A stretch of DNA of 64,000 nt from Tunturiibacter gelidiferens (GCF_014201335.1 NZ_JACHEB010000013.1:1-64000), one strand, 5' to 3'; shown: positions 32,725 through 42,083, counted from the stretch's first letter. Made by a program: numbers and translations. The notes: generated by a model from the sequence alone, not told the origin.

Positions 32725-34599
32725 TTGAAGCGCATCTGGCGATTGTTGCTGTACGTTCGTCCGTATGCTCTTTACTCCCTGGCGTCGGTGGTTTTGATGG
32801 CAGTGGTAGGCGCGATGGCTGCATTCCGCGTCCTGCTGGTGAAGCCGATCTTCGACAATGTGCTTAGTCCGGATGCTTATACGCATGATGTGCTGGTGTT
32901 TCCTCACGTACCCATTCTTGGAAGACCTCTGAATCTGCACTTTCTAGTTCCCAGTTCGTTTCATAATGCGTGGACGGTGGTGGCGTACGCGTTGGTGGTC
33001 TCTGCGCTGGTGAAGTCGGTCTGTGACTATGTAGGCACGTACCTTGTGAATTATGCGGGCTTCGGGATGATTACCGACCTGCGCAATGACCTATACAACG
33101 CGGTGTTGAGACGATCGGTGGGCTTCTTTCAGAAGCATACGACCGGCACTTTGCTGTCGACGCTGATCAACGATATAGAGCGCGTGCAGACGGCAATGTC
33201 GAGTGTGCTCGGTGAATTTCTGCAGCAGATCTTTACCCTGATTTTTATGATCGGCGTAGCAATTTTTTATGGCGGGAAGCTGGCCTGGGTGCTGCTGCTG
33301 TTTGTTCCCGTGGTGATCTCTTCGGCGCGACGTATTGGAAGGAGGGTTCGACAGACTACGCGCAAGGGACAGGACAAACTGGCGGAGATACAAAACATCC
33401 TTCACGAGACGATTACGGGCAATCGAATCGTGAAGGCCTTCGGGATGGAGTTGTGGGAGATGAACCGCTTTCGGCGCGCCGCAAGGCGGTTATTCAGCGC
33501 CAACTTGCGGTCGGTGAGCGTGCAGGCCATTAGCTCTCCTTTGATGGATGGGTTGGGCTCGGTTGCGATAGCGCTGTTACTACTGCTCGGGCGCGAGCGC
33601 ATCAAGAGCGGCTCGATGACGATTGGGTCGTTTATTTCTTTTCTGATCGCCGTGTTTACGCTATATGATCCGGTGCGGAAGTTCGCTCTGTTTTATAACA
33701 GCTTTCAGCAGGCGCTGGGTGCGAGCGAAGAAATCTTCAAATTTATGGATGCGCAGGATGACGTGCAGGAGAAGAAGCGCGCTTTTGCGTTGAAGGGATT
33801 CGAAGAAGAGATTCGATTTGAAGATGTCGGCTTTGCCTATGAAAGCGATGGAGAGGTGAGGCAGGTTCTGCAAGGGATCAATTTGAACGTGAGGCCTGGG
33901 GAGGTCATTGCGTTTGTAGGGCCGAGTGGCGCAGGGAAGTCTTCGCTGGTGAACCTGATTCCTAGATTCTTTGATGTCAACGAAGGAAGGATTTTGCTGG
34001 ACGGACACGACCTCCGCGATGTGACGATTGCGTCGCTACGGCAACAGATTGGGAAGGTGACGCAAGAGACGGTGTTGTTCAATGACACGGTGCGGAACAA
34101 TATTGCGTATGGTCAGCCGGATGTTCCGATGAGCAGAGTGGAAGAAGCGGCGCGAATGGCGCTCGCGCATGAGTTCATTCTCAACATGCCCGATGGATAC
34201 AACACGATGATCGGTGAGAAGGGGACTCGACTGAGTGGTGGAGAACGCCAGAGGCTCGCGATTGCGCGGGCGATTTTGAAAAATGCGCCGATCTTGATTT
34301 TGGATGAGGCGACGTCTGCACTCGACATGGAGAGTGAGCAGTTTGTCCAGGCGGCGTTGGCAAATCTGATGCAGGGACGGACAGTGTTCGTGATTGCTCA
34401 TCGCCTGTCGACAGTGCGTCGAGCCTCTCGGATCGCAGTGATCGAAGGCGGGAGAATCACGGAGATTGGTACGCATGACGAGCTGATGCAACAATCGGGG
34501 ACCTATCGACGGCTTTACAACATGCAGTTCAGCGAGGATGACATTGCGCCTGCCAGCAGCGAAGGTGCTTTGCAGGTCGGGTTGGAGGGGATTGCGTGA
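32725..34599 (+). CDS. msbA: MsbA-type lipid ABC exporter
   Basis: A 624-residue ABC half-transporter: six membrane helices in residues 1-340, then the ATPase domain. GPSGAGKSSL, the QETVLFNDTVRNNIAYG Q-loop, LSGGERQRLAIARAIL, ILILDEATSALD and the switch IAHRLSTVRRA are complete. Sequence type (MsbA/MdlB) and the position near LPS export genes support flipping of lipid A core, though a multidrug exporter cannot be excluded. Start is a TTG at 32725 with GGGAGAG upstream. It overlaps yicC by four bases. Confidence 0.88.
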   Translation: MKRIWRLLLYVRPYALYSLASVVLMAVVGAMAAFRVLLVKPIFDNVLSPDAYTHDVLVFPHVPILGRPLNLHFLVPSSFHNAWTVVAYALVVSALVKSVCDYVGTYLVNYAGFGMITDLRNDLYNAVLRRSVGFFQKHTTGTLLSTLINDIERVQTAMSSVLGEFLQQIFTLIFMIGVAIFYGGKLAWVLLLFVPVVISSARRIGRRVRQTTRKGQDKLAEIQNILHETITGNRIVKAFGMELWEMNRFRRAARRLFSANLRSVSVQAISSPLMDGLGSVAIALLLLLGRERIKSGSMTIGSFISFLIAVFTLYDPVRKFALFYNSFQQALGASEEIFKFMDAQDDVQEKKRAFALKGFEEEIRFEDVGFAYESDGEVRQVLQGINLNVRPGEVIAFVGPSGAGKSSLVNLIPRFFDVNEGRILLDGHDLRDVTIASLRQQIGKVTQETVLFNDTVRNNIAYGQPDVPMSRVEEAARMALAHEFILNMPDGYNTMIGEKGTRLSGGERQRLAIARAILKNAPILILDEATSALDMESEQFVQAALANLMQGRTVFVIAHRLSTVRRASRIAVIEGGRITEIGTHDELMQQSGTYRRLYNMQFSEDDIAPASSEGALQVGLEGIA

Positions 34600-35501
34600 A
34601 GGATATTTATTCGATGACCGGGTACGCCAATCTGCGCGGTTCGGTGCGGGATAGCGTCGCCTTTACGTTGACGATGAAGAGCGTGAACCACCGGTTTCTG
34701 GATCTTCATCTCCGGCTGCCTTCTTCCTGCGACGGACTGGAGGTTCAGATGCGCAGGCTGTTGAAGGAGAATCTGCGGCGGGGGCATATCGAGGTGACGC
34801 TGCAGGTGGAGCGTAGGGCAAACGTCGAGATTCAACTGAACCCGGGATTGCTGGAGGCCTACGTACACGCCTTTCGCGAGGCTGCGTCGATGCATGGTGT
34901 GTCAAGCGAGCCGGACCTGAATGCGATGCTGCGCATACCTGGTGTGATGAGCACTGAGAGCGTCGGTGGAGCGGCCGAGGTTGAGGGTCTTGAAGCGGCA
35001 GTACTATCGCAGGTTGTGCCGTTGATTTTGAAGCTGAACGAGGGGCGAGCGCTGGAGGGTGCTTCGCTGGCTGCGGAGTTGAAGGCTTCGATGTTGCGGC
35101 TGCAGGCGTTTGCGGAGGAGATGGCTGGCTTGAGGAATGGAGTGCGCGAGGCGCAGTTCGAACGGCTGCGTAGTCGGCTGATGGAGTTGACGCAGGGCGT
35201 TCCGGTAGGTGCGGAGCGGCTGATGGCGGAGGCTGCAGTGCTGGCGGAGAAGAGCGATATCGAGGAGGAGATCGTTCGTCTGCGGACGCATGTGGAGCGC
35301 TTTGTGGCGATGTTGGACGAAGGCGGAGAGCTAGGCAAGCGGCTGGACTTTCTGTTACAGGAACTGAACCGTGAGGCGAACACGATGTTGTCGAAGACCA
35401 GCGGCGCGGCGGGCGAGAACAGTCTGCGGATTACCGAGCTGGGACTCGAGATGAAGGCGGAGATCGAGAAGGCGAGGGAGCAGGTTCAGAATCTGGAGTA
35501 G
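34596..35501 (+). CDS. yicC: YicC-family endoribonuclease-like protein
   Basis: A 301-residue YicC-family protein. It begins YSMTGYANLRGSV, the strictly conserved start, and ends with ELNREANTMLSKTSGAAGENSLRITELGLEMKAEIEKAREQVQNLE, also characteristic. E. coli YicC cleaves small RNAs in cooperation with PNPase. The start is GTG at 34596, inside the end of msbA (GTGA overlap), so the two are translationally coupled. gmk follows, as in many bacteria. Confidence 0.93.
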   Translation: MKDIYSMTGYANLRGSVRDSVAFTLTMKSVNHRFLDLHLRLPSSCDGLEVQMRRLLKENLRRGHIEVTLQVERRANVEIQLNPGLLEAYVHAFREAASMHGVSSEPDLNAMLRIPGVMSTESVGGAAEVEGLEAAVLSQVVPLILKLNEGRALEGASLAAELKASMLRLQAFAEEMAGLRNGVREAQFERLRSRLMELTQGVPVGAERLMAEAAVLAEKSDIEEEIVRLRTHVERFVAMLDEGGELGKRLDFLLQELNREANTMLSKTSGAAGENSLRITELGLEMKAEIEKAREQVQNLE

Positions 35502-35558
35502 TTCTTTGGATTCGATTGTTAGACTGGCAGAAACAAGTTGAATAGGTGATTGAGGCGC

Positions 35559-36218
35559 ATGGCAGGAATACTTTTTATCATTTCGGCGCCGTCGGGTTCG
35601 GGGAAGTCGACGCTTGTGAGTCAGCTACGGACGCTGGTGGAGGGGTTGGATTTTTCGATTTCGTATACGACGCGTGCGCCGCGGGGGTCGGAGACGGACG
35701 GACGCGAGTATCACTTTACGACCCGGCAGGAGTTCGAGCGGATGATTGCGGAGGGAGACTTTCTGGAGTGGGCGGAGGTCTTCGGGAACTACTACGGGAC
35801 GGCAGTGTCCGCGCTGGCGCATGCGAAGGATGCGGGGAAAGACTTGTTGCTGGACATCGATGTGCAGGGCGCGATGCAGGTGATGAAGAAGATGCCGGAC
35901 GCGGTATCGATCTTCGTTCTTCCGCCGAGTCCTGTGGTGTTGGAGATGCGACTGCGAAACCGGAGCGAGGCGGAACATGTGACCTCTGAGAAGGTGATTC
36001 AGAGCAGGTTGGCCGAGGCTCGGACAGAGTTGAAGCGGATGTGGGACTACAAGTATGCGTTGGTGAATGATGTTCTCGACCAGGCTGTTTCAGAGATGCG
36101 GGCGATTGTTTTGTGCGAGCGCGGCGAGCGGGACGGAGTGCAGGCGCTGGCATCGAGTTGCAGGACCGACGCTGCTTCTCCTCGTCTACGAGCTGCATTG
36201 AGTACCTTTCACGAATAA
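35559..36218 (+). CDS. gmk: Guanylate kinase
   Basis: A 219-residue guanylate kinase (GMP + ATP to GDP + ADP), a step needed for GTP, dGTP and ppGpp pools. SAPSGSGKSTL is the P-loop; SYTTRAPRGSETDGREYHFTTRQEFERMIAEGDFLEWAEVFGNYYGT is the GMP-binding region; LDIDVQGA holds the catalytic region. A C-terminal tail of about 35 residues is not part of the fold. I prefer the ATG at 35559 over the TTG at 35550. yicC-gmk-rpoZ order is conserved in many phyla. Confidence 0.96.
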   Translation: MAGILFIISAPSGSGKSTLVSQLRTLVEGLDFSISYTTRAPRGSETDGREYHFTTRQEFERMIAEGDFLEWAEVFGNYYGTAVSALAHAKDAGKDLLLDIDVQGAMQVMKKMPDAVSIFVLPPSPVVLEMRLRNRSEAEHVTSEKVIQSRLAEARTELKRMWDYKYALVNDVLDQAVSEMRAIVLCERGERDGVQALASSCRTDAASPRLRAALSTFHE

Positions 36219-36294
36219 GTGCTACTTATCCACTACGAATTGTGTATGGCTTTTTACTGTGGTGAGTTATAACTTCTGCATCGGGGTGAAACGC

Positions 36295-36507
36295 ATGACG
36301 ATTGAAAATGCTTTCCACAATAAGTACAGCCTGGTTAAAGGTGCCGCGCGTCGTGCGCGGCAGCTACAGTCCGGCGCCTCTCCTCTGATCGTGGCCAAGT
36401 CGATGAAGGCTTGCCGCGTAGCACAGGATGAGATCAAGCAGGGACATGTGAAGTTTGTTCTGCCGGAGCGTGTTGTAGAGCCAGTGCTCGATCTTCCTCC
36501 GCAATAA
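36295..36507 (+). CDS. rpoZ: RNA polymerase omega subunit
   Basis: A 70-residue omega subunit, which assists folding and assembly of the beta-prime subunit. The start FHNKYSLVKGAARRARQLQSGA corresponds to the conserved region (NRFELVLVAAQRARQLNNG-type). ATG at 36295 is chosen because it gives the family length; the frame continues upstream without a better start. It lies after gmk with a 76-base gap. Confidence 0.9.
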   Translation: MTIENAFHNKYSLVKGAARRARQLQSGASPLIVAKSMKACRVAQDEIKQGHVKFVLPERVVEPVLDLPPQ

Positions 36508-36525
36508 CCGCGATACCATAGAGCC

Positions 36526-37443
36526 ATGGCAGGTGAAGCAGAGCAGCAGCTGCGGGCTTACGTGGAATATCTTCGCGACATGGGCGTCCATGACTTCTAT
36601 CGTCAGGGCGAGCCGGTGTACGGTGGTGCCACGGCTGTTCCTTCGGTCGCGACAGTCGATCTAGCTGCCGTTGTCGAATCTATGGTGGAGACGCAATCGC
36701 TGCCCACGAAGGCGGCGGTCGTCGAACATCAAGTTGCTTCTGTTCCAATTGCTGCTGCCCAAAGTTCTCCTGTCCCAAGTCGACCACAATTTCTGGAGCC
36801 TCCGATTGCGAAGCTTGTGAGTTTCGACGATCTTGTACCCCTGCCTGCGACTCGGGTTGATGCGGAGCATAAGGCGGAGGCGTTGACTGCCATTCGTGCT
36901 GAAATTGGTGACTGTACGCGGTGCCCGCTGGCGTATGCGGGCAGGCGAACGATTGTCTTCGGCGATGGCGATGCGAATGCGCGGTTGATGTTTGTCGGTG
37001 AGGGGCCGGGCGCGGATGAAGATACCTCGGGAATCCCGTTCGTCGGCAAGGCTGGGCAACTGCTCAACAACATGATTCAGGCGATGGGCCTGAAGCGGGA
37101 GCAGGTTTATATTGCGAACATCGTGAAGTGCAGGCCGCCGGCGAACCGGGTTCCGGAGCCGGTCGAGGCAAATACCTGCGATCAGTTTCTGTTGCAGCAG
37201 ATCGACGTGGTGCAGCCCCAGGTGATCGTGGCGCTGGGGTCTACGGCTGCGACGTACCTTCTCGGGGTCAAGCAGTCCCTGAGCGCCCTGCGGGGCAAAT
37301 GGCACAGCTGCAGGGGAGCGAAGCTTGCGGTGACGTACCATCCGGCATACCTCCTGCGCGATCCGGGGATGAAGGGTGAAGCGTGGAAGGATCTGCAGAG
37401 GGTGATGGCGGAGATGGGGCTAAAAGGCGCGAGTCGAGGCTGA
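36526..37443 (+). CDS. Family 4/5-type uracil-DNA glycosylase with iron-sulfur cluster
   Basis: A 305-residue uracil-DNA glycosylase that removes uracil (from deaminated cytosine) at the start of base excision repair. The catalytic half (residues 115-300) has GEGPGADEDTSGIPFVGKAG (motif A), the cysteines CTRC, VKC and TCDQ (the four ligands of a [4Fe-4S] cluster) and TYHPAYLLR (motif B). The N-terminal 110 residues form a variable, proline-alanine-rich extension. It starts 18 bases after rpoZ on the same strand. Family 4 is more likely than 5 because of the E/D in motif A. Confidence 0.9.
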   Translation: MAGEAEQQLRAYVEYLRDMGVHDFYRQGEPVYGGATAVPSVATVDLAAVVESMVETQSLPTKAAVVEHQVASVPIAAAQSSPVPSRPQFLEPPIAKLVSFDDLVPLPATRVDAEHKAEALTAIRAEIGDCTRCPLAYAGRRTIVFGDGDANARLMFVGEGPGADEDTSGIPFVGKAGQLLNNMIQAMGLKREQVYIANIVKCRPPANRVPEPVEANTCDQFLLQQIDVVQPQVIVALGSTAATYLLGVKQSLSALRGKWHSCRGAKLAVTYHPAYLLRDPGMKGEAWKDLQRVMAEMGLKGASRG

Positions 37444-37514
37444 GGGTGGGGTACCCCCCCTGGTTGCCTGCGTATAAGTTGCTTATTCTGAATGATATAC
37501 ACGTTCATCGCCTC

Positions 37515-37568
37515 GCTAAATTCGTCTAAATAAAAGGGTTGCGGCTAAATTCGTCCAATCAAAGGGTT
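37515..37568. repeat. Two direct repeats with AAGGGTT ends
   Basis: GCTAAATTCGTC (37515-37526 and 37544-37555) is repeated after 29 bases, and each copy is followed by a related stretch ending in AAAGGGTT. It lies between the glycosylase gene and its likely terminator. Confidence 0.6.
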
Positions 37569-37584
37569 TAGGGATGAATGACGA

Positions 37585-37612
37585 AAAGCCCGAGCAGAAG
37601 CTCAGGCTTTTT
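37585..37612 (+). terminator. Terminator downstream of the glycosylase gene
   Basis: AAAGCC (37585-37590) pairs with GGCTTT (37605-37610), and GAGC with GCTC inside with one C-A mismatch between. T residues follow. It ends the plus-strand block that runs from the LPS-export genes to the glycosylase. Confidence 0.72.
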
Positions 37613-38189
37613 CCATCTCTATCCAGTTTACGTGATTGGAGGTAACTGATACGCCACGCCTATGTCTATGATTCGGTTTAGCTTATGGGCTTATGGGGCT
37701 TGACAGATGTTTTCGTCTTGATGGGAACGGGGCGAGCGCGCCATCTATTGTCGATACCGAACCACTAGGTAAGACCATATTTGGAATCTGAAAACTAATG
37801 TCAGTTTGGAATGAGAACCCGACGTTTCCGAGAACGCGATTTTGCGGGAACCCCGGTCGAATTAGTAAACACAAGCGCGTTTATGGAGAGAAGTCAGCGG
37901 ACCGCCGCCAGTAGACTTCGACTATGTCCGTCGATGCACAGCCGCTGAGGATGTACATCAGTCCAGAAATCAGACGGCGGTGCGCTGGTTGCAAGGCAAT
38001 ACGATACTTAATTGCTGGTCGAAGCTGTTGTCTCGTTGTTCGCTGGATCCAGTTCGCACAGTCTGTCACTTGCCGCGTTTGGCGATGAAAGCCTCGTTGA
38101 ACTATTGTCCGCCGGCTCTTGCTCTTCGTTCATTCGGTCCTGGGTAGTCCCTCACGGAGGCGCAAACCGGGCATTTATAGGAGATCTAT

Positions 38190-39596
38190 ATGCGCAAACT
38201 CAAAATCATCGAGCATATTTCGCTCGATGGCGTCATCCAGATGACCAGCAGTCCGGAGGACGATTTCCCATACGGCGACTGGACCGCGCCGTATCGTTCG
38301 CCTGCCGGGTTACAGATAGTAAACGAGATGTACGGCAAGACCTGCGACTTGCTGTTTGGCCGCCGAACCTACGACATACTGGCGAGTTTCTGGCCTAAAG
38401 CGCCAAAGAGTCCGATGACGGACCGCCTGAATGCGGCCACGAAATACGTCGTAACTCACAGACCGGAGAGTCTGGAATGGGGTCCATTCGAGGCCATTGG
38501 ATCGGACCTCGTGGATAACGTCCGACGCATTAAGGCCAGGAAAGGCCCGGACCTGATCGTCGCGGGCAGCTCGACGCTGATTTCCGTGCTGCTGGATAAC
38601 GGACTGGCGGACGAGGTGGTTATGCTGGTCAATCCTATTGTGCTGGGCAAAGGCAAACGCTTTTTCGAGGGCGGATCACTGCCACGCGGATTTGCGCTGG
38701 GCAGCACCATGGCTCTCCCGTCAGGCATACTCGTCAACGTCTACAAGCTTATTCCCACGCTGGCCGAGGAGGCCCTGTCCCGCGCCAAGCTGGAACGCGA
38801 ATTCGAGATTGCCCGCGAGGTGCAGGAGCGCTTGTTCCCGCAAACCTTCCCCAAAGTTGCGGGCGTAGAGATGGCCGCGCACTGCAGACCCGCCCAGGCA
38901 GTCGGCGGCGACTACTACGACCTCATCGACATCCGTGAGAGCTCGCTGGCCGAAGCAGGGCATGCGCCCGGAGAAAACATCTCTTCCGCCAGCGGAACAA
39001 CGGCACATGGCTGCGACCGTCTGGGTATCGCGATTGGCGACGTTAGTGGCAAGGGCATGTCCGCCGCCCTGTTGATGGCAAGCCTTCACGCCAGCCTGCG
39101 CGGTCAAGTGCTGAGTGGCGCTGGCGATCTGGGGACCAAGATTGCCAATGTCAACCGCCTTCTCTACAACGCGTCCGACTCCAACCGCTATGCCACGTTC
39201 TTCTACGCCGAACTGGACTGCGCCTCGCGCACATTGCACTACGTCAATGGCGGACACAATCCCCCTGCGGTGCTGCGCAAAGAAGACGGCGCCTGGCGAG
39301 TGCTCCGCCTGGGAGACGGCGGCCCCGTCATCGGGCTGCTCGCCGGCGCGCTCTACAAGGAGCAGATACTTCACCTCCTCTCCGGCGATATTCTGCTGGC
39401 CTTCACTGACGGCATCAGCGAAGCCATGAACGTCTCAGAAGACGAGTGGGGCGAAGACCGAATGATCGCCGAGGCGCAAGCGCACGCGGACCTGAATGCC
39501 GAGGAGCTGCTGCAGCATTTGTTTCGTGCGGCCGACGCCTTTGCTGCCGGCGCTACGCAGCACGATGACATGACAATCGTCGTACTGCGACTCTGA
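38190..39596 (+). CDS. Fusion of a RibD_C-like domain to a SpoIIE/PP2C phosphatase
   Basis: A 468-residue protein. Residues 1-187 are a full RibD_C/dihydrofolate-reductase-like domain, close by eye to the stand-alone protein at 1826-2407 (both have MRKLKI-EHISLDGV, FPYGDWTAPYR, THRPESLEWGPFEA). A helical linker (190-216, SRAKLEREFEIAREVQERLFPQ) leads to a PPM/PP2C phosphatase of the RsbU/SpoIIE type. Its metal residues lie in GGDYYDL (239-245), GDVSGKG (283-289), TDGISEA (406-412) and HDDMT (458-462). Such phosphatases act on anti-anti-sigma factors, and their N-terminal domains are sensors; a RibD_C sensor is not a combination I know. The gene uses C-ending codons more than its neighbours, and sits in an apparently accessory stretch. 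Confidence 0.87.
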   Translation: MRKLKIIEHISLDGVIQMTSSPEDDFPYGDWTAPYRSPAGLQIVNEMYGKTCDLLFGRRTYDILASFWPKAPKSPMTDRLNAATKYVVTHRPESLEWGPFEAIGSDLVDNVRRIKARKGPDLIVAGSSTLISVLLDNGLADEVVMLVNPIVLGKGKRFFEGGSLPRGFALGSTMALPSGILVNVYKLIPTLAEEALSRAKLEREFEIAREVQERLFPQTFPKVAGVEMAAHCRPAQAVGGDYYDLIDIRESSLAEAGHAPGENISSASGTTAHGCDRLGIAIGDVSGKGMSAALLMASLHASLRGQVLSGAGDLGTKIANVNRLLYNASDSNRYATFFYAELDCASRTLHYVNGGHNPPAVLRKEDGAWRVLRLGDGGPVIGLLAGALYKEQILHLLSGDILLAFTDGISEAMNVSEDEWGEDRMIAEAQAHADLNAEELLQHLFRAADAFAAGATQHDDMTIVVLRL

Positions 39597-39806
39597 GTGT
39601 GAGATTCTCCCGTTGATCTTCGGTGCGATTGCTGGCAGCGATGCTGGCGGCCACGATCGGAACCAGAGATAACTTTGATTTCGCCGGAGCTCAAAATGTA
39701 TTCTGCCAGGTATTCTGGTGCGAACGTACGTACCGGGACTTTAGATTTTTGCCTATAGAATGAGTCGCATGCCAACCTTCGCTGCCGTGGACATCGGAGA
39801 GAACCG

Positions 39807-41354
39807 GTGCGCTTGAACGGTATTAGAATCGCTCCCTTTTTGTTGGCCTCCATGGCCTGCGCGCAGACTACCTTTCACTTCACCGAGAAACCGGGTCCAC
39901 ATGCGGTGGGTCTTAAGGTCGTTGAACAGTACGATACTTCGCGAACCTATCGGCCCGCGACCAATGAGCTTGGCAAGCCACTGAACGGAGAACGTTCGCG
40001 ACCGCTTCAGACGCTTATCTGGTATCCCGCACAATCAACTTCTGAGAAGGCGATGACCGTAGGCGACTATGCCCAGTTGGCGGCGACCGAGACCAGCTTC
40101 GGCAAACCCGACTTGTCGCCTGATTGGAAGGAGTGGATTGACGGGATAAAGCCTACGCTGAAAGACGCCATGTGGTCTCGACGCGATGCGCCGCTTGCCG
40201 CAGGACGCTTTCCGGTTGTGATCTACGCGCCGAGCTTCTCTTCGATGTCGTGGGAGAACGCGGACCTGTGCGAGTATCTTGCGAGCCACGGATATGTTGT
40301 GATCGCAAGCCCTGATATGGGCACTACGACTCGCGATATGTCGGGTGACGTAGCCGGCGTGCGCACGCAGGCTCGCGATATCTCCTTTCTTATCGGATAC
40401 GCTCAGACGTTACCTGACACCGATATGTCAGAGGTCGCAGTAGCAGGCTTTTCGTGGGGAGGGCTTTCGAATCTCTTTGCCGCTGCGCAAGATTCGCGAA
40501 TTGATGCGCTTGTGGCACTCGACGGTTCGATGCGTTACTTTCCTGGACTCATCAAGGATTCGGGAGATGTGCACCCTGACGACATGACTCTTCCGTTGCT
40601 GTTCTTTACGCAGGGTGAGATCTCGCTTGAAAATATCGAACGGAATCATTCTGGTCCTTCGCAGACAGGCCCCAACGCTCTTAACGCGTGGACGCATGGC
40701 GACCTTATCACGGTTCACGATCTTGCTCTGACGCACACGGAACACAGCTCGATGTTTCAACGAAACGAAGATATCTGGAAGGGCTACGCCGAGGCGCAAA
40801 AGGGAGATTACAGCCGCGAAGACGGAATCATTGGCTATGCCTGGATATCGCGTTATACGGTCAATTTTCTCGACGCTTACCTAAAGCATGATGCGACTGC
40901 GCTCGCTTTTTTGAAGAAGACGCCAGCGGAGAACGGAGCACCGCCGCACTTGCTGAAAGTGGATTTTCGGGCCGCGAAGGGAATACCAGCATCGCTTGAT
41001 TCATTTCGCGCAGAGCTGGGGCGGCTGGGGTTCGATCATGCCTCTGAGATCTACGCATCGATGAAAGAGGAGAAGCCGGATTTCAAACTCGACGAGAGCG
41101 CGATGAATGACTGGGCGTATCACCTCATGCAAAGTGGGCACCTGTCTGAAGCGACTGCGCTGATCAAGCTTAATATCCAGAATTACCCTGATTCGAGTAG
41201 CTCCTATACGACTCTCGGTGAGATTTATGCGAGGTCGGGTGATAAGCAGTTGGCTCGTGAGAACTACAACAAAGCGCTGAAGAAGGACCCGAATAACTCT
41301 GAGGCTACGGAAAAGCTCAAGGAGCTTGATGCTCCAGTGCCTGTAGCGAAGTAG
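39807..41354 (+). CDS. Secreted alpha/beta hydrolase with C-terminal TPR repeats
   Basis: A 515-residue protein. A signal-like start (ending MACAQ) leads to an alpha/beta hydrolase of the dienelactone hydrolase/platelet-activating-factor-hydrolase type: PLQTLIWYPAQ, FPVVIYAPSFSS, the nucleophile elbow GFSWGG (about residue 215) and a later histidine in LTHTEHSS. Residues 430-505 are tetratricopeptide-like repeats (YPDSSSSYTTLGEIYARSGDKQLARENYNKALKKDPNN). Substrate unknown. Start GTG at 39807 with GGAGAG upstream. Both domains are common; their combination is less so. Confidence 0.8.
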   Translation: MRLNGIRIAPFLLASMACAQTTFHFTEKPGPHAVGLKVVEQYDTSRTYRPATNELGKPLNGERSRPLQTLIWYPAQSTSEKAMTVGDYAQLAATETSFGKPDLSPDWKEWIDGIKPTLKDAMWSRRDAPLAAGRFPVVIYAPSFSSMSWENADLCEYLASHGYVVIASPDMGTTTRDMSGDVAGVRTQARDISFLIGYAQTLPDTDMSEVAVAGFSWGGLSNLFAAAQDSRIDALVALDGSMRYFPGLIKDSGDVHPDDMTLPLLFFTQGEISLENIERNHSGPSQTGPNALNAWTHGDLITVHDLALTHTEHSSMFQRNEDIWKGYAEAQKGDYSREDGIIGYAWISRYTVNFLDAYLKHDATALAFLKKTPAENGAPPHLLKVDFRAAKGIPASLDSFRAELGRLGFDHASEIYASMKEEKPDFKLDESAMNDWAYHLMQSGHLSEATALIKLNIQNYPDSSSSYTTLGEIYARSGDKQLARENYNKALKKDPNNSEATEKLKELDAPVPVAK

Positions 41355-41408
41355 TGCGTTGTCCGCGCGAGAGACGATGGATTGCGACTGCAGGTGTTCG
41401 CCGCGAGA

Positions 41409-42083
41409 TTATGGCGGAGTGATGCGGACGGAGTTGGCTCGGCAGGAGCGGATGGAGCCGCATGGGGTGGCTTGGGCGTGCTTGTCGAGGCAGACCTCGA
41501 CGGCGGTAAGGTAGTTGTTGCCGCAGCTGATCGCGAGGCTGGCGGCGGGGATCGAGGGGTTCGCAGTCTGGAAGAGGTCGATGAGCTGGTTGGGGGTGAG
41601 GGAGATCTGGTGGTCGAGCTGGGCGAGCGTCGGCGGGATGGAGAAAGATTTGTAGGCGGTGCGGGCGAGGGTGAAGAAGGCGTCGGGGGAGAGGCCGGAG
41701 CAGGTGCCGTGGGTGCGCCACTCGTGACGGAGGAGACCGGGGTCGGGGTAGATATCGGAGAAGGAAGATGGATTGCGTGGGCCGGGGTCCGTGGAGCAGT
41801 TTTGCGGATAGCCACCGTTGGTGTTCTGGGGCCAGAGGCCGTGGAGGACGAAGGCTGGGCGCTGGGTGCACTCGGTTGCGTTGGGATGCGAGTGGCAGAA
41901 CTCGGGCGACCAGGAGAGGTTGAGGAGGTAGTAGTCGAAGGGCTGGGCGGCGGTTGCAGGTTCGATCGTCTGCGCTGCTGCCGCAGTGGGGCGGGGGGTA
42001 GGCTCAGGCGTTGGCCGAGGGGGCGGGTTGCAGGCGGTGAGGAGAAGAAGGATCAGAAGCGAGGGCGCGGCTTTCTTCTTCAT
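41409..42083 (-). CDS. Ribonuclease T2 family lipoprotein
   Basis: A 224-residue RNase T2, which cleaves RNA without strong base preference through 2',3'-cyclic phosphates. The two catalytic segments are intact: FVLHGLWPQN (CAS I) and HEWRTHGTC (CAS II), with the essential histidines. The N-terminus LLLLTACNPPP is a lipobox, so the enzyme is probably anchored to a membrane and faces the periplasm or the outside. A proline-rich linker (residues 20-48) separates lipid anchor and enzyme. It converges with the hydrolase gene at 41354 and may scavenge phosphate or nucleotides. Confidence 0.9.
   Translation of the reverse strand: MKKKAAPSLLILLLLTACNPPPRPTPEPTPRPTAAAAQTIEPATAAQPFDYYLLNLSWSPEFCHSHPNATECTQRPAFVLHGLWPQNTNGGYPQNCSTDPGPRNPSSFSDIYPDPGLLRHEWRTHGTCSGLSPDAFFTLARTAYKSFSIPPTLAQLDHQISLTPNQLIDLFQTANPSIPAASLAISCGNNYLTAVEVCLDKHAQATPCGSIRSCRANSVRITPP

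Larger units (their letters stand above)
37444..38189. other. 746-base region without a convincing gene
   Basis: The region is less G-rich than the rest of the window. It contains two copies of a 12-base core (37515-37526, 37544-37555), a terminator (37585-37612), then about 570 bases without a coding frame I can support. A 63-codon minus-strand frame (37683-37874) has no ribosome binding site or recognisable fold. The right end supplies the AGGAG site of the next gene. It looks like a relic or insertion-prone region. Confidence 0.5.

Noticed and set aside
37683..37874. A 63-codon minus-strand frame in the gap before the fusion gene
   Set aside because: No ribosome binding site, no recognisable fold, and no neighbour that would explain it.
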